From IMG/VR virus record IMGVR_UViG_3300013212_000072, positions 1 through 64,000 of that record: 64,000 nucleotides of DNA, one strand, 5' to 3'. Made by a program: the position numbers and the translations under genes. The notes beneath the pieces are model-generated. The model made no database searches, was not told where the DNA came from, and was given only the letters and a program-made list of their open reading frames with translations. Shown piece by piece: positions 1 through 7,293 of the stretch (the first letter of the stretch is position 1; each line of letters starts with the position of its first letter). Origin of the DNA: a virus.

Positions 1-1
1 C

Positions 2-31
2 GGTTTCTCTGTAAGATTAATAAAAGATTAA
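2..31 (+). CDS. C-terminal end of a preceding tail-fibre-type protein (partial)
   Basis: The first bases read in frame as G-F-S-V-R-L-I-K-D followed by TAA at 29-31. Endings of the form GFSVRL[IV][KR]D are typical of the Fib_succ_major lectin-like domain found at the C-terminus of many Bacteroidota surface proteins and phage fibres. A further fibre gene follows 5 bases later, which fits. Only nine residues are visible, so this is a suggestion from a short motif and not a domain assignment. Confidence 0.4.
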   Translation, partial: GFSVRLIKD

Positions 32-36
32 ATAAC

Positions 37-1482
37 ATGATAAAAATAAAAAAATACCAGATTGAGAACTACATATCAGATGCGACACAGGACGCGTTAG
101 ACCTAAAGGCAGACCTGGTAAACGGTAAGGTTCCAGCAAGTCAGCTTCCATCATTCGTGGACGACGTGATAGAGGTTGCGAACTACGCAGCACTTCCAAT
201 ACCTGGAGCGACTGGTGTTATATACATAACGCTAGACAACAACAAAGTGTTCAGGTGGACTGGCAGCGTGTATGTTGAGATAGCATCTGGGGTTACGAAT
301 CTTTCGTACACACCTGGCGTGTCTAACGGAACTGTAAACAGTGATACTGGATCCGATGCAACAATACCGCTAGCTGGTACTGTGAACGCTGGTCTGTTCT
401 CAGCAGCAGAGAAGTCTAAGCTAGAGGGTATCGCACCTAATGCAAATGTAGGTGTTGTACCAAACGCACCAATAACTGGGGCCACGAAGACAAAGATAAC
501 GTATGACTCTAAGGGTCTTGTAACAGCAGGAGCAGACGCAACAACAGCAGACATAGCGGACTCAACAAATAAGAGGTACGTTACAGATGCTAACCTAACC
601 GTAATAAATAATACCAGTGGGACTAATACTGGGGATCAAACTCTTCAACAAGTAACTGAATTAGGAAATACAACTACAGAGGGAATTATTATTATCCCCC
701 CTGCCGGCACAATTGGATTATCTGTGACAGCAACGGAATTTACAATTATTGACGCGGCAATACGGGCTGAAACAGAGCAAGGCATAGGGGTAGAAGCAAT
801 TTCTTTAGATGGCATTGGTCTTAAGGCTTTTTCTGATAACGGAGCAGCAATATTTGCAAGTACACCTGAAGGAACAGCAATATCTGTAGATACGGGCCTG
901 TTATTTGGTAAAGGGTTAGTAATAAATAGCGGAACATCCTCAACTGGAAATGTTATTGAATTTAATAAAAATGGAGTTGATAAGTTAACGATAAATCAAC
1001 AAGGAGACATAGCCGCTAATTCCTTTATTAAAACAGGAGGTAGCGATGCAGAGTTGCTAGCCGCTAATGGTACAGTCGTAACAGCAGGTACAAATATAAC
1101 AATAGCAAATGGCGAAATATCTGCTTTAGGCGGTAGTGGCGGTAGTAGTTCTGTAAATTTCTATTTAAACGGAAGTATTGCAAGTGGTGTTGCAGGGTAT
1201 CAACAAATAGGATCAACTGCTGTAATTGGAGGAGGAACACTGATTTGGACAAGAACAGGAGTTGGTGCTTATGACGGAACATTAACTGGAATATTTCCAG
1301 ATATTAATAAAGTTTTTTGTATTTTTGGAATTGGTCAAACGATGAATAATTATGGTGATAATATAAATTTATTTTGGCAAGTAGTTAGCAATAATGCAAT
1401 AAACCTAACTACTGTAAAAACAAATAGTAATCAGGATAATGTATTGGTAAAAAATCCAATAGAAATAAGAGTATATAACTAA
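37..1482 (+). CDS. Tail fibre / receptor-binding protein, mosaic
   Basis: A 481-residue virion protein with the low-complexity, Ala/Thr/Gly/Asn-rich make-up of phage tail fibres. The first ~190 residues hold widely shared fibre-shaft phrases (a KVPASQLPSFVDDV segment near 30-45, an L-x-N-N-K-V-F-R-W-T-G segment near 65-80, an A-E-K-S-K-L-E-G-I-A segment near 125, then NTSGTNTGDQTL near 190-205). The last ~100 residues, after a G-G-S-G-G-S-S-S linker, probably form the receptor-binding tip. Base composition changes abruptly near base 600: I counted 28/60 G+C at 61-120 against 19/60 at 901-960, so the 5' part looks recently acquired. No catalytic motif is seen. Assignment to a specific fibre is inference. 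Confidence 0.75.
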   Translation: MIKIKKYQIENYISDATQDALDLKADLVNGKVPASQLPSFVDDVIEVANYAALPIPGATGVIYITLDNNKVFRWTGSVYVEIASGVTNLSYTPGVSNGTVNSDTGSDATIPLAGTVNAGLFSAAEKSKLEGIAPNANVGVVPNAPITGATKTKITYDSKGLVTAGADATTADIADSTNKRYVTDANLTVINNTSGTNTGDQTLQQVTELGNTTTEGIIIIPPAGTIGLSVTATEFTIIDAAIRAETEQGIGVEAISLDGIGLKAFSDNGAAIFASTPEGTAISVDTGLLFGKGLVINSGTSSTGNVIEFNKNGVDKLTINQQGDIAANSFIKTGGSDAELLAANGTVVTAGTNITIANGEISALGGSGGSSSVNFYLNGSIASGVAGYQQIGSTAVIGGGTLIWTRTGVGAYDGTLTGIFPDINKVFCIFGIGQTMNNYGDNINLFWQVVSNNAINLTTVKTNSNQDNVLVKNPIEIRVYN

Positions 1483-1507
1483 TAAATAAAAATAAACAAA
1501 TAAAACA

Positions 1508-1855
1508 ATGACAACATTTAATTGGACAATTTCAGCTGTAGAAAGAGCTGTAAGTTTAAACGGATTATCAGACGTAATCCAAATAGTACACTGGAGATAT
1601 CGAGGTACTGATGAAAATGGAACAAGTGCTGAAAATTATGGAGCAACCACAATAGGAGACCCAAATCCAGAAGACTTTACTCCTTACAATGAAGTAACAG
1701 CATCTGATGTAGAAGGATGGTTAGAATCAATTTTCTCTGTTGGAGATATTGAAGGATCAATATCAAGACTCGATCAAATGAAGTTTAATATACAAGATCA
1801 AATAGAATTATTAATTAATCCAATAACAATTGTAGGACCGCTTTATAGTTCATAA
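1508..1855 (+). CDS. Small fibre-associated phage protein (DUF7936-like)
   Basis: 115 residues, 25 bases after the fibre gene. The start MTTFNWTISAVER, the central I-V-H-W-R-Y-R and the Y-x-E-V-x-x-x-D-V-x-x-W-L segment match a family of small phage proteins that commonly accompany tail-fibre genes and begin with M-x-T-F-x-W-x-I. Function is not known to me; an accessory role in fibre assembly or attachment is inference from position. No signal peptide or membrane segment. Confidence 0.6.
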   Translation: MTTFNWTISAVERAVSLNGLSDVIQIVHWRYRGTDENGTSAENYGATTIGDPNPEDFTPYNEVTASDVEGWLESIFSVGDIEGSISRLDQMKFNIQDQIELLINPITIVGPLYSS

Positions 1856-1932
1856 TCACTACTTTATAATTAAAAATAAATACTTGTAATGTTCAAAACA
1901 AAATCAAAAAGATTTGTATAATATATAAATCT

Positions 1933-2484
1933 ATGATAAAAGAAGCCTACACTACAGACAAAATTCTTATTTTCGATATCGATGATACTATAGCGATCAC
2001 ACCTGCGAAAATTATAGTCACTGACACCAAAACAGGTAAAACCTTTGAACTGACTCCAGAAGAGTTTAACTCCTATGAAAAGGGTCAAAACCACTTGGTT
2101 AATTTTGACCAGTTCAGATCTATGGAGATTATGAAAGCAGGTCGGTTAATTGATAAATACTTCAAAGTACTTACAACAAACTACAAAAATGGAGTTGCAA
2201 TTGGAGTTATTACAGCACGTGATAATAGAGACATGATATACGAATGGTTCCGTTTTCACTTAGGATTCCATATTGATAAAAAGTTGATTTGGGCAGTTAA
2301 TGACCCTGTTCACGGACTCACCGGAAATATACAACAAAGGAAACAGGATGCAATGCGCTGGTTTATTGACCAGGGTTACACGGATATCACGTTCTTCGAC
2401 GACGATAGAAACAATATAAAACTAATAAAACAATTAGAGAGTGAACTCGGTCAATCGATCAAGACACATCTCGCGAAACACTAA
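1933..2484 (+). CDS. HAD-superfamily phosphatase
   Basis: 183 residues. HAD motif I is ILIFDIDDT (nucleophile Asp15, Asp17, Thr19), motif II Thr94 lies in GVITARD, and motif IV is FFDDDRNN at 154-161. This is the layout of small phage HAD phosphatases related to the phosphatase half of T4 polynucleotide kinase (PseT), but there is no kinase P-loop here. It may act on nucleotides or nucleic-acid 3' ends; the substrate cannot be read from sequence. A late-type TATATAA box lies about 15 bases upstream, and the next gene starts 6 bases after its stop. Confidence 0.8.
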   Translation: MIKEAYTTDKILIFDIDDTIAITPAKIIVTDTKTGKTFELTPEEFNSYEKGQNHLVNFDQFRSMEIMKAGRLIDKYFKVLTTNYKNGVAIGVITARDNRDMIYEWFRFHLGFHIDKKLIWAVNDPVHGLTGNIQQRKQDAMRWFIDQGYTDITFFDDDRNNIKLIKQLESELGQSIKTHLAKH

Positions 2485-2490
2485 TAAATT

Positions 2491-3672
2491 ATGGCAACAG
2501 TAGGAGATTTTAAAACAAGATTTGAAGCGGCATTAAACGAGGCCAATGCTAATCCAACAATACAGGAATCTATAGATTCCCCATTAAATGAGGCAAAGAT
2601 TTCTGCAGATACAATGCAAGGAGAGGTGGATAATCCAGGATCTCTTCATGGAAATATGGCATTAATCAATGCAATTAATACACTAGGAAAAATTACAAAT
2701 TATAAAGATTTTGCAAAAAACTATCCAAATGGAATTCCAACAACGTTTATCTTAAATTATTTTGCATCGCTAAATCCAAAGGAATCAGTAGAACTTGCAG
2801 GATATTTATATTCAGCAACTGCACCAAAGGACTTAAAAACAAATATGTACTCAAACCGAAATTCAGTACTTGGTAAATTATTTGACCAAAAACCAACCGG
2901 ACTTGGAAAGGGAGAAGCCCTTATTGCATGGTTAATTAAAGGTGCAGTAATTCAAGGTGGTGGAGAAAGCTATGATGTTATCATTAATGGAAAGGATACT
3001 TTTGAAGTTAAAGATTATAGTAGTGGAAATTCAGCAATCCGAGCTGGTGTAAAATCAAAGGTTAGTAACTTTGAATTTTGGAGAGAAATCGGAGATACAC
3101 TATCAAGAATCGATAAATTGACAGGATATTCTGCTGGAAAACCTAAATTTGATATTAGCAAATACTTCTCTACTGAAATGACAACAGCCTCAAATTATCT
3201 AATGGGCAGAAAGGGAACTATTATGTCAGGTGAATGTAATTTAACTGACTTTAAAAACCTTAATAAATTCTACGAAGAGGCCGCTAAAGTTGAAAATACT
3301 CTACAAGGGTATACCAATGTTATATTAAGAGGACCAAATTCAAAACCAATCGAATTAAGTATTGACCTATTAGACCCTTCTCAGATAACAGGAGATACAA
3401 TTACTTTTAATATTGCAAAAGGAGACCAAACAGGAACATACGTCTTAGCAGAATTAAAGAGATTAAAATATGTCCGAAATCCAAAAGACTTACAAGTAGA
3501 CATGCAAACTGCAGTTAACCAAATTCATGCTGGACTGGTTTATATCGTCTTCCGTAAAAACACAATAAATATCACAACAGATTTCGTACCAGCTGTGGTT
3601 TCAACATCATCTTTATATTTCGTAGAAAAAAGCATTAAAGAACCTACAATAGACCATAATTTGGATGACTAA
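2491..3672 (+). CDS. PD-(D/E)XK nuclease-like protein, possible internal head protein
   Basis: 393 residues, not recognised as a named family. Residues 138-176 carry the spacing of a PD-(D/E)XK nuclease core: Glu142 in GKGEALIAWLIKGA, Asp162 in S-Y-D-V, then Glu172-x-Lys174 in FEVKD. The N-terminus has F-x-x-R-F-E-A-A-L-N-E-A, ending in an L-N-E site like the shared leader of the genes at 3855, 4316 and 42435. One reading is a nuclease packaged with the genome; another is a structural protein with a degenerate nuclease fold. The nuclease call is motif-based inference. Confidence 0.4.
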   Translation: MATVGDFKTRFEAALNEANANPTIQESIDSPLNEAKISADTMQGEVDNPGSLHGNMALINAINTLGKITNYKDFAKNYPNGIPTTFILNYFASLNPKESVELAGYLYSATAPKDLKTNMYSNRNSVLGKLFDQKPTGLGKGEALIAWLIKGAVIQGGGESYDVIINGKDTFEVKDYSSGNSAIRAGVKSKVSNFEFWREIGDTLSRIDKLTGYSAGKPKFDISKYFSTEMTTASNYLMGRKGTIMSGECNLTDFKNLNKFYEEAAKVENTLQGYTNVILRGPNSKPIELSIDLLDPSQITGDTITFNIAKGDQTGTYVLAELKRLKYVRNPKDLQVDMQTAVNQIHAGLVYIVFRKNTINITTDFVPAVVSTSSLYFVEKSIKEPTIDHNLDD

Positions 3673-3835
3673 GAAGGAATGGAATAAGTATGTCGACACT
3701 GGATATGTACCTCAAAAATACATAAAGGAGATAGTAACCCGAATCAAGCACAATATGACTCTCGATACTCGACACATACAAGTATACATGACTCATAGTT
3801 CAATCATAGAACTCTATCTAAAAATAGATAAATAG
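3665..3835 (+). CDS. Small basic protein, 56 aa, unknown
   Basis: ATG at 3665 overlaps the end of the upstream gene by 8 bases and the reading frame runs 56 codons to TAG at 3833. It starts MTKKEWNKYVDTGYVPQKY and is Lys/Arg/His-rich with no Cys. The frame fills the gap between two genes with typical phage overlap, which supports its being real. No family recognised. Confidence 0.6.
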   Translation: MTKKEWNKYVDTGYVPQKYIKEIVTRIKHNMTLDTRHIQVYMTHSSIIELYLKIDK

Positions 3836-3854
3836 AATAAATAAAAACCACATT

Positions 3855-4319
3855 ATGAAAAAAATTAAACTATTCGAACAATTCTTAAATGAATCTAAAT
3901 ATACAGGTTCATTATACCATGGAGGGGATGTTGATTTTAATAAACCAATGTACTTTACGAATAGTCCCATAATAGCACAATCGTATGGTAAGGTTACAGG
4001 GCCATACCAAATCACCTTTAATAAATTTGTTACCCTTGATTTCAGTACAGCTGAAGGTTGGTGGTTACCTGAAGAGGCCACCAAAAGTGAATGTAAAAAA
4101 TTCGGTATGAAACCCGAAGATTTTAATAAATACAAGCAATTTCCAGAAGTTAAATCAATAAAGACTGACCATTTTGTTAGAGCAGCCATAGATAAAGGAT
4201 TAGATGGAATAATCTTCCAAAATATCATGGATGCAGGAAGCCACCCAGTAAAAGGTGACAAATACATAAGAACGGATAATGTAGTTGCCTTAAAACCAAA
4301 AAAGTCCGTACTACTATGA
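3855..4319 (+). CDS. ADP-ribosyltransferase-like protein with capsid-targeting-like leader
   Basis: 154 residues. After the leader MKKIKLFEQFLNES comes S-L-Y-H-G-G (about 18-23), then M-Y-F-T-N-S-P-I-I-A-Q-S-Y-G, then a C-terminal K-G-L-D-G-I-I-F-Q-N block with D-N-V-V-A-L. This pattern (YHG, YFT..A..Y, DGII.N) is that of small ADP-ribosyltransferase-fold domains of the kind found in phage polyvalent proteins. T4 also packages and injects an ADP-ribosyltransferase (Alt). The leader is nearly identical in DNA to that of the next gene although the bodies are unrelated, and L-N-E fits the L/I-x-E cleavage consensus of T4-type prohead protease. It overlaps the next gene by 4 bases (ATGA). Transferase activity and packaging are inference. 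Confidence 0.5.
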   Translation: MKKIKLFEQFLNESKYTGSLYHGGDVDFNKPMYFTNSPIIAQSYGKVTGPYQITFNKFVTLDFSTAEGWWLPEEATKSECKKFGMKPEDFNKYKQFPEVKSIKTDHFVRAAIDKGLDGIIFQNIMDAGSHPVKGDKYIRTDNVVALKPKKSVLL

Positions 4320-4723
4320 AACCCGTAAAACTATTCGAACAATTCCTAAATGAATCCCAAAAACAAACCGAAGCCCTTCAAAAGGTAGAAGGACTTCTAA
4401 AGGGTTCTATATTTGATGATGCAAAACGAATAGACACTATCTTCAAAATGAACAAACGACCCTGTCACGAAATAGTAGCCACATGGGAACAGTACGGGGA
4501 TGCCGCCCAAACCAAAACCATTAACCCAACCGATATCCAAATCACTCAACCTAATATACAACTCAATAAGGTCAAGGAGATGATATTCAGGGACACTAAG
4601 GTTAAAACAATAAATGTAATCCAATTCCCAGAAGGACCTGTAATCTACGACGGACATCACAGACTTACAAAGGCATGGGCCCTAGGAGAAACCCGTTTAA
4701 AAGTAAACCTCTTAAAAGCATAA
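4316..4723 (+). CDS. ParB-like domain protein with capsid-targeting-like leader
   Basis: 135 residues beginning MKPVKLFEQFLNESQKQ, the same leader as the upstream gene. The body has the ParB/sulfiredoxin-like layout: I-N-P-T-D-I-Q-I-T-Q-P (about 75-85), a helix with K-V-K-E-M-I, then I-x-x-F-P-E-G-P-V-I-Y-D-G-H-H-R-L-T-K-A, with DGHHR as the signature loop, ending in L-K-V-N-L-L. Phage ParB-like proteins of this size include nucleases and nucleotide-binding proteins; which applies cannot be decided. It is followed directly by a terminator, so the 3855-4723 pair ends a transcription unit. Packaging in the head is inference. Confidence 0.6.
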   Translation: MKPVKLFEQFLNESQKQTEALQKVEGLLKGSIFDDAKRIDTIFKMNKRPCHEIVATWEQYGDAAQTKTINPTDIQITQPNIQLNKVKEMIFRDTKVKTINVIQFPEGPVIYDGHHRLTKAWALGETRLKVNLLKA

Positions 4724-4730
4724 CCACACA

Positions 4731-4756
4731 GAGGACCCCTAAAGGTCCTCCCTTTT
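4731..4756 (+). terminator. Rho-independent terminator after the ParB-like gene
   Basis: A 7-bp stem GAGGACC / GGTCCTC with a 6-base loop is followed by CCTTTT. It lies 8 bases after the stop codon. Confidence 0.75.
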
Positions 4757-5065
4757 ATTCAGGTCCGGCACGTCCGGAATCCACCCCTCCCCCACAATAA
4801 AAAACCGATAGAAATAGTAATCTAAAACAAAAACATCCCAATCTCTATATAGATATACAGATACAAGAATAACAGTATAAGGATATAAACCCCCTATAAA
4901 GAATCCACCCCTCCTCCCTAACCCCCATACCTGTCCAGATTCTAAGCCCCTTATGGTCCTACCAACCCTCCCTAACCCCTTTCAATTCCCAGTCAACCAG
5001 GTACCCCAGTTCTACCCCTCTTATTAAAATGATATATAGTAGACCTTCAGGAGACCAAGGGCCCC

Positions 5066-5153
5066 TCAATGTTCCCTATAGGGCCAAGTCAATGTTCCCT
5101 ATAGGGCCAAGTCAATGGTTCCTCAATGGTTCCTCAATGTTCCCTATAGGGCC
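5066..5153. repeat. Tandem repeat of a 20-23-base unit with truncated copies
   Basis: The unit TCAATGTTCCCTATAGGGCC occurs at 5066 and 5089 (both followed by AAG) and again at 5134. Between them are two shortened copies, TCAATGGTTCC, at 5112 and 5123. Each full unit contains the palindrome CCCTATAGGG. Confidence 0.9.
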
Positions 5154-5256
5154 TTAAACCTCTCGTCGAGTTGGGTCACCCTCCGAGGCACACCGGACCC
5201 TCTCTATGCCTTCAGGGCACTCTGGGCACCACTAAAATCAACCGCCAATCCCGTTA

Positions 5257-5418
5257 CCCCTTGCCCCTGCGGGCAAAACAATTCTGCCTCAACCGGGCAT
5301 TGGTGCTACCATGGGACTGCACCCCCGCTGGTTGCAACCAACCACGGGTTATTGGTTACTATACAACCGACCCTACCGGTCCAACCGGTTCCCCTTGCCC
5401 CTGTTGTGAAAACAATTC
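5257..5418. repeat. Dispersed direct repeat pair in island A
   Basis: Two 28-base copies at 5257-5284 and 5391-5418 share CCCCTTGCCCCTG at the start and AAAACAATTC at the end, and differ only in the central five bases (23/28 identical). Confidence 0.8.
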
Positions 5419-5477
5419 CCTAAGGGCCGGCCAATAAATTTGCATTGGAAATCCGAAACTGCCAAGTCGGCAAACAC

Positions 5478-5504
5478 AAAAAACCCAGGCCACCACAACC
5501 TGGG
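5478..5504 (-). terminator. Terminator of the leftward RadA-like gene
   Basis: On the minus strand, CCCAGG, a 9-base loop, CCTGGG and then six T residues. It lies about 40 bases past the stop of the gene ending at 5545. Confidence 0.75.
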
Positions 5505-5544
5505 AATCTCTATCTAATGGCAGTTTCGGGTGCCAGCCGGTATA

Positions 5545-6648
5545 TTATAGTTCTACCATCGTCTTTAATTCCTCAGGTACGGCATCCTTGTCGAAACCGA
5601 ATAACTTGTCGAAGGCGTTGGATTCTCCTGTTAGGGCTTTACGTTCTTCAGCCAGGACCTCGTCGTTAAATAGGTCCCTTGTATATCTTCCTTCGTCGAA
5701 TGTAACACCGTCTGATAATTCGAAATATAGTTTTTTACCGACCTGACCTGTACGGTTTTTAGAGAACTCCATGAATCTTCTACCACTATTTTCAGAACCG
5801 TCCCAGTCCAACATCATCATCGCGGTCGTCATGTGTTTTAGTTTATTAGAACCTACAAAGTTACCACCTTTACTGAGTTGCAGGATAGTTACGAAGGTTG
5901 TATATGTTTTCGTACTGTTACCACCTTTGTTATGCTGAGTCATTAGGTCTAGGAACCATTTTTCGGTTTTACCTCTGGTCATGTTACATTCCTCCTTAAT
6001 GGTATCGTTTACTTCGGTATATGAATCGGTAAGTACAACGTCCCATCCTTGAAGGAGTACACCTTCAATTACCCCTTTTGGACAAGATTCCGTATAGTCA
6101 GATAGGAATAGGATAGGTAATTGTCCCCAATGTGGGAAACGTTTAAGGTAACGGGCCATATCTATCTGGTTCATTTCGGCAGAGATGAACAGGACTCGTT
6201 TACCTTGAGCAGATAGTTTAGAAAGTAATTCTAATAGCACTGTAGTTTTACCGACACCAGGGGCTCCAGCAGCCATTATATTAGTTCCAGGTAGGAATCC
6301 ACCTTCAGTCGAACAAAACTGGTCAAAGACTGTTCCAGTTGGAAGGCTGGTAAATAGGGAATCATCGATATTTAAGTCGTCCAATTTGGTTAGTTGGACC
6401 TCAACTGGAGCGCAAGGGTTTTGGGATTGAACTGATGTTGAGGTCCCATAATCGTTATTATAGTCCTTATTACTTGTCCATCTACCAGTTTCGGTGATGT
6501 TGATAATACGGTTTTGGTCTTGGTTTTTAACCCAAGTATATTTTGAATGACCTGGCTCGATTAAGATAGTGTCAATTGGGTTTTTCGTGTTTACTAAAAC
6601 GATGAATTCGTTAGGTTGTGTGCGGATTAAGTAAGATTGTCTGTTCAT
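5545..6648 (-). CDS. RadA/Sms-like RecA-family ATPase
   Basis: 367 residues with one RecA-type ATPase core. Walker A is GAPGVGKTT (128-136), followed by FISAEMN (154-160, like the SGEE segment of RadA) and Walker B VVLTDS (204-209). The segment from LQLSKGGNFVGSNKLKHM to FSKNRTG (about 256-301) parallels RadA's THVTKEG..AGP..LEHMVD and KNRFG motif. It lacks the N-terminal zinc finger and C-terminal Lon-like domain of bacterial RadA; its first ~100 residues are unlike both. Likely roles are branch migration or helicase work in phage recombination and replication. A DnaB-type helicase is the alternative, but the KNR-G motif favours RadA. It is expressed from its own early-type promoter just upstream. 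Confidence 0.75.
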   Translation of the reverse strand: MNRQSYLIRTQPNEFIVLVNTKNPIDTILIEPGHSKYTWVKNQDQNRIINITETGRWTSNKDYNNDYGTSTSVQSQNPCAPVEVQLTKLDDLNIDDSLFTSLPTGTVFDQFCSTEGGFLPGTNIMAAGAPGVGKTTVLLELLSKLSAQGKRVLFISAEMNQIDMARYLKRFPHWGQLPILFLSDYTESCPKGVIEGVLLQGWDVVLTDSYTEVNDTIKEECNMTRGKTEKWFLDLMTQHNKGGNSTKTYTTFVTILQLSKGGNFVGSNKLKHMTTAMMMLDWDGSENSGRRFMEFSKNRTGQVGKKLYFELSDGVTFDEGRYTRDLFNDEVLAEERKALTGESNAFDKLFGFDKDAVPEELKTMVEL

Positions 6649-6655
6649 AATGTGG

Positions 6656-6683
6656 TGTTTTAATTAGATATGTAAATATAATC
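6656..6683 (-). promoter_or_regulatory. Early-type promoter for the RadA-like gene
   Basis: Reads on the minus strand as GATTATATTTACATATCTAA followed by TTAAAACA. This core is shared with at least seven other sites in the window, always just upstream of a gene. A GTTAATAACTTT box lies upstream of it, as at several of the other sites. Confidence 0.75.
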
Positions 6684-6729
6684 AATAAGTTTGAAACGGG
6701 AAAACTTTAAGTGTTAAAGTTATTAACAA

Positions 6730-6903
6730 TTAGAAGCACAATTTACCTTCTATTCTTTCTGAGGTATACCAGTATCTGATTACGTTCGGCTCTGCATTAG
6801 TAACTTGATAGCTTATTCCCCATGCAGACATTGCAGTTAATACGTCTTCCATGTTAGACATTTTGCTGAAACGGGCAATTTGAGATAATATTAGATTTTT
6901 CAT
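6730..6903 (-). CDS. Small unknown protein, 57 aa
   Basis: ATG at 6903-6901, stop TAA at 6732-6730. The protein starts MKNLILSQIARFSKMSNMED and ends in I-E-G-K-L-C-F. The repeated early-type promoter stands directly upstream, and the 14 bases before the start are identical to those before the RadA-like gene, which supports its being a real gene. No family recognised; an early host-takeover role is possible by position only. Confidence 0.7.
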   Translation of the reverse strand: MKNLILSQIARFSKMSNMEDVLTAMSAWGISYQVTNAEPNVIRYWYTSERIEGKLCF

Positions 6904-6910
6904 AATGTGG

Positions 6911-6938
6911 TGTTTTAATTAGATATGTAAATATAATC
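6911..6938 (-). promoter_or_regulatory. Early-type promoter for the 57-aa gene
   Basis: Same core as at 6656-6683. It is part of a 74-base stretch (6911-6984) that is repeated exactly at 7211-7284. Confidence 0.75.
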
Positions 6939-6984
6939 AATATCCATGAAAACGGAAACTATTTATTGTTAAAGTTTTGTTAAA

Positions 6985-7203
6985 TTATCTGTTAAGAAAT
7001 TCTCTGTAACGCTCATTATAATTACCTTTTCCAAACATTTTACCGTTGTCATGACACCATTGTAAGAAGGGTATGATATTGTTCCATTGGTTAGACGTTA
7101 AGTCCTCTTCGAAAAGGTAGCTAATAACAGATGGGTTATAAGTACCGTGAGTGTTAATAGCTCTGGCAATAAAGGTGTAAAGTGGTGGTGAAAGTGATAA
7201 CAT
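6985..7203 (-). CDS. Small unknown protein, 72 aa
   Basis: Leftward gene flanked by the two copies of the 74-bp promoter repeat. The protein starts MLSLSPPLYTFIARAINTHG and contains W-x-x-I-I-P-F-L-Q-W-C-H, with several aromatic residues. It has no clear membrane segment and no family I recognise. It sits in a series of single small genes, each with its own early-type promoter, a pattern typical of phage early genes acting on the host. Confidence 0.75.
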   Translation of the reverse strand: MLSLSPPLYTFIARAINTHGTYNPSVISYLFEEDLTSNQWNNIIPFLQWCHDNGKMFGKGNYNERYREFLNR

Positions 7204-7210
7204 AGTTCTT

Positions 7211-7238
7211 TGTTTTAATTAGATATGTAAATATAATC
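7211..7238 (-). promoter_or_regulatory. Early-type promoter for the 72-aa gene
   Basis: Second copy of the promoter in the 74-bp repeat, 8 bases upstream of the start codon of the 6985-7203 gene. Confidence 0.75.
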
Positions 7239-7293
7239 AATATCCATGAAAACGGAAACTATTTATTGTTAAAGTTTTGTTAAAGTTTCACAC

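Larger units (their letters stand above)
4757..5477. other. GC-rich non-coding island A
   Basis: About 720 bases between converging transcription units without a credible gene. Composition differs from the rest: I counted 34/60 G+C at 5221-5280, while neighbouring genes are near one third. It holds tandem repeats (5066-5153), a 28-base dispersed repeat, and several short palindromes (CCCTATAGGG, ACCGGT, GGCCGGCC). The two overlapping open frames here are Pro/Cys-rich with no phage-like features and are probably chance. A role in replication, packaging or recombination is possible but unproven. Confidence 0.6.
6911..7284 (-). repeat. Perfect 74-bp direct repeat containing promoters
   Basis: Bases 6911-6984 and 7211-7284 are identical over 74 positions. 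Each copy includes the promoter core and the upstream A/T-rich region and serves the next leftward gene. The 72-aa gene lies between them, so recombination between the copies would delete it cleanly. Confidence 0.9.

Noticed and set aside
5066-5153. CRISPR array
   Set aside because: The repeats are directly adjacent or truncated, without unique spacers of constant length, and no cas gene is nearby.
5115-5669. Overlapping open frames in GC-rich island A
   Set aside because: Pro/Cys/His-rich translations that overlap each other and the tandem repeats, with no leader, no operon context and no recognisable motif. They follow from low stop-codon density in GC-rich sequence.
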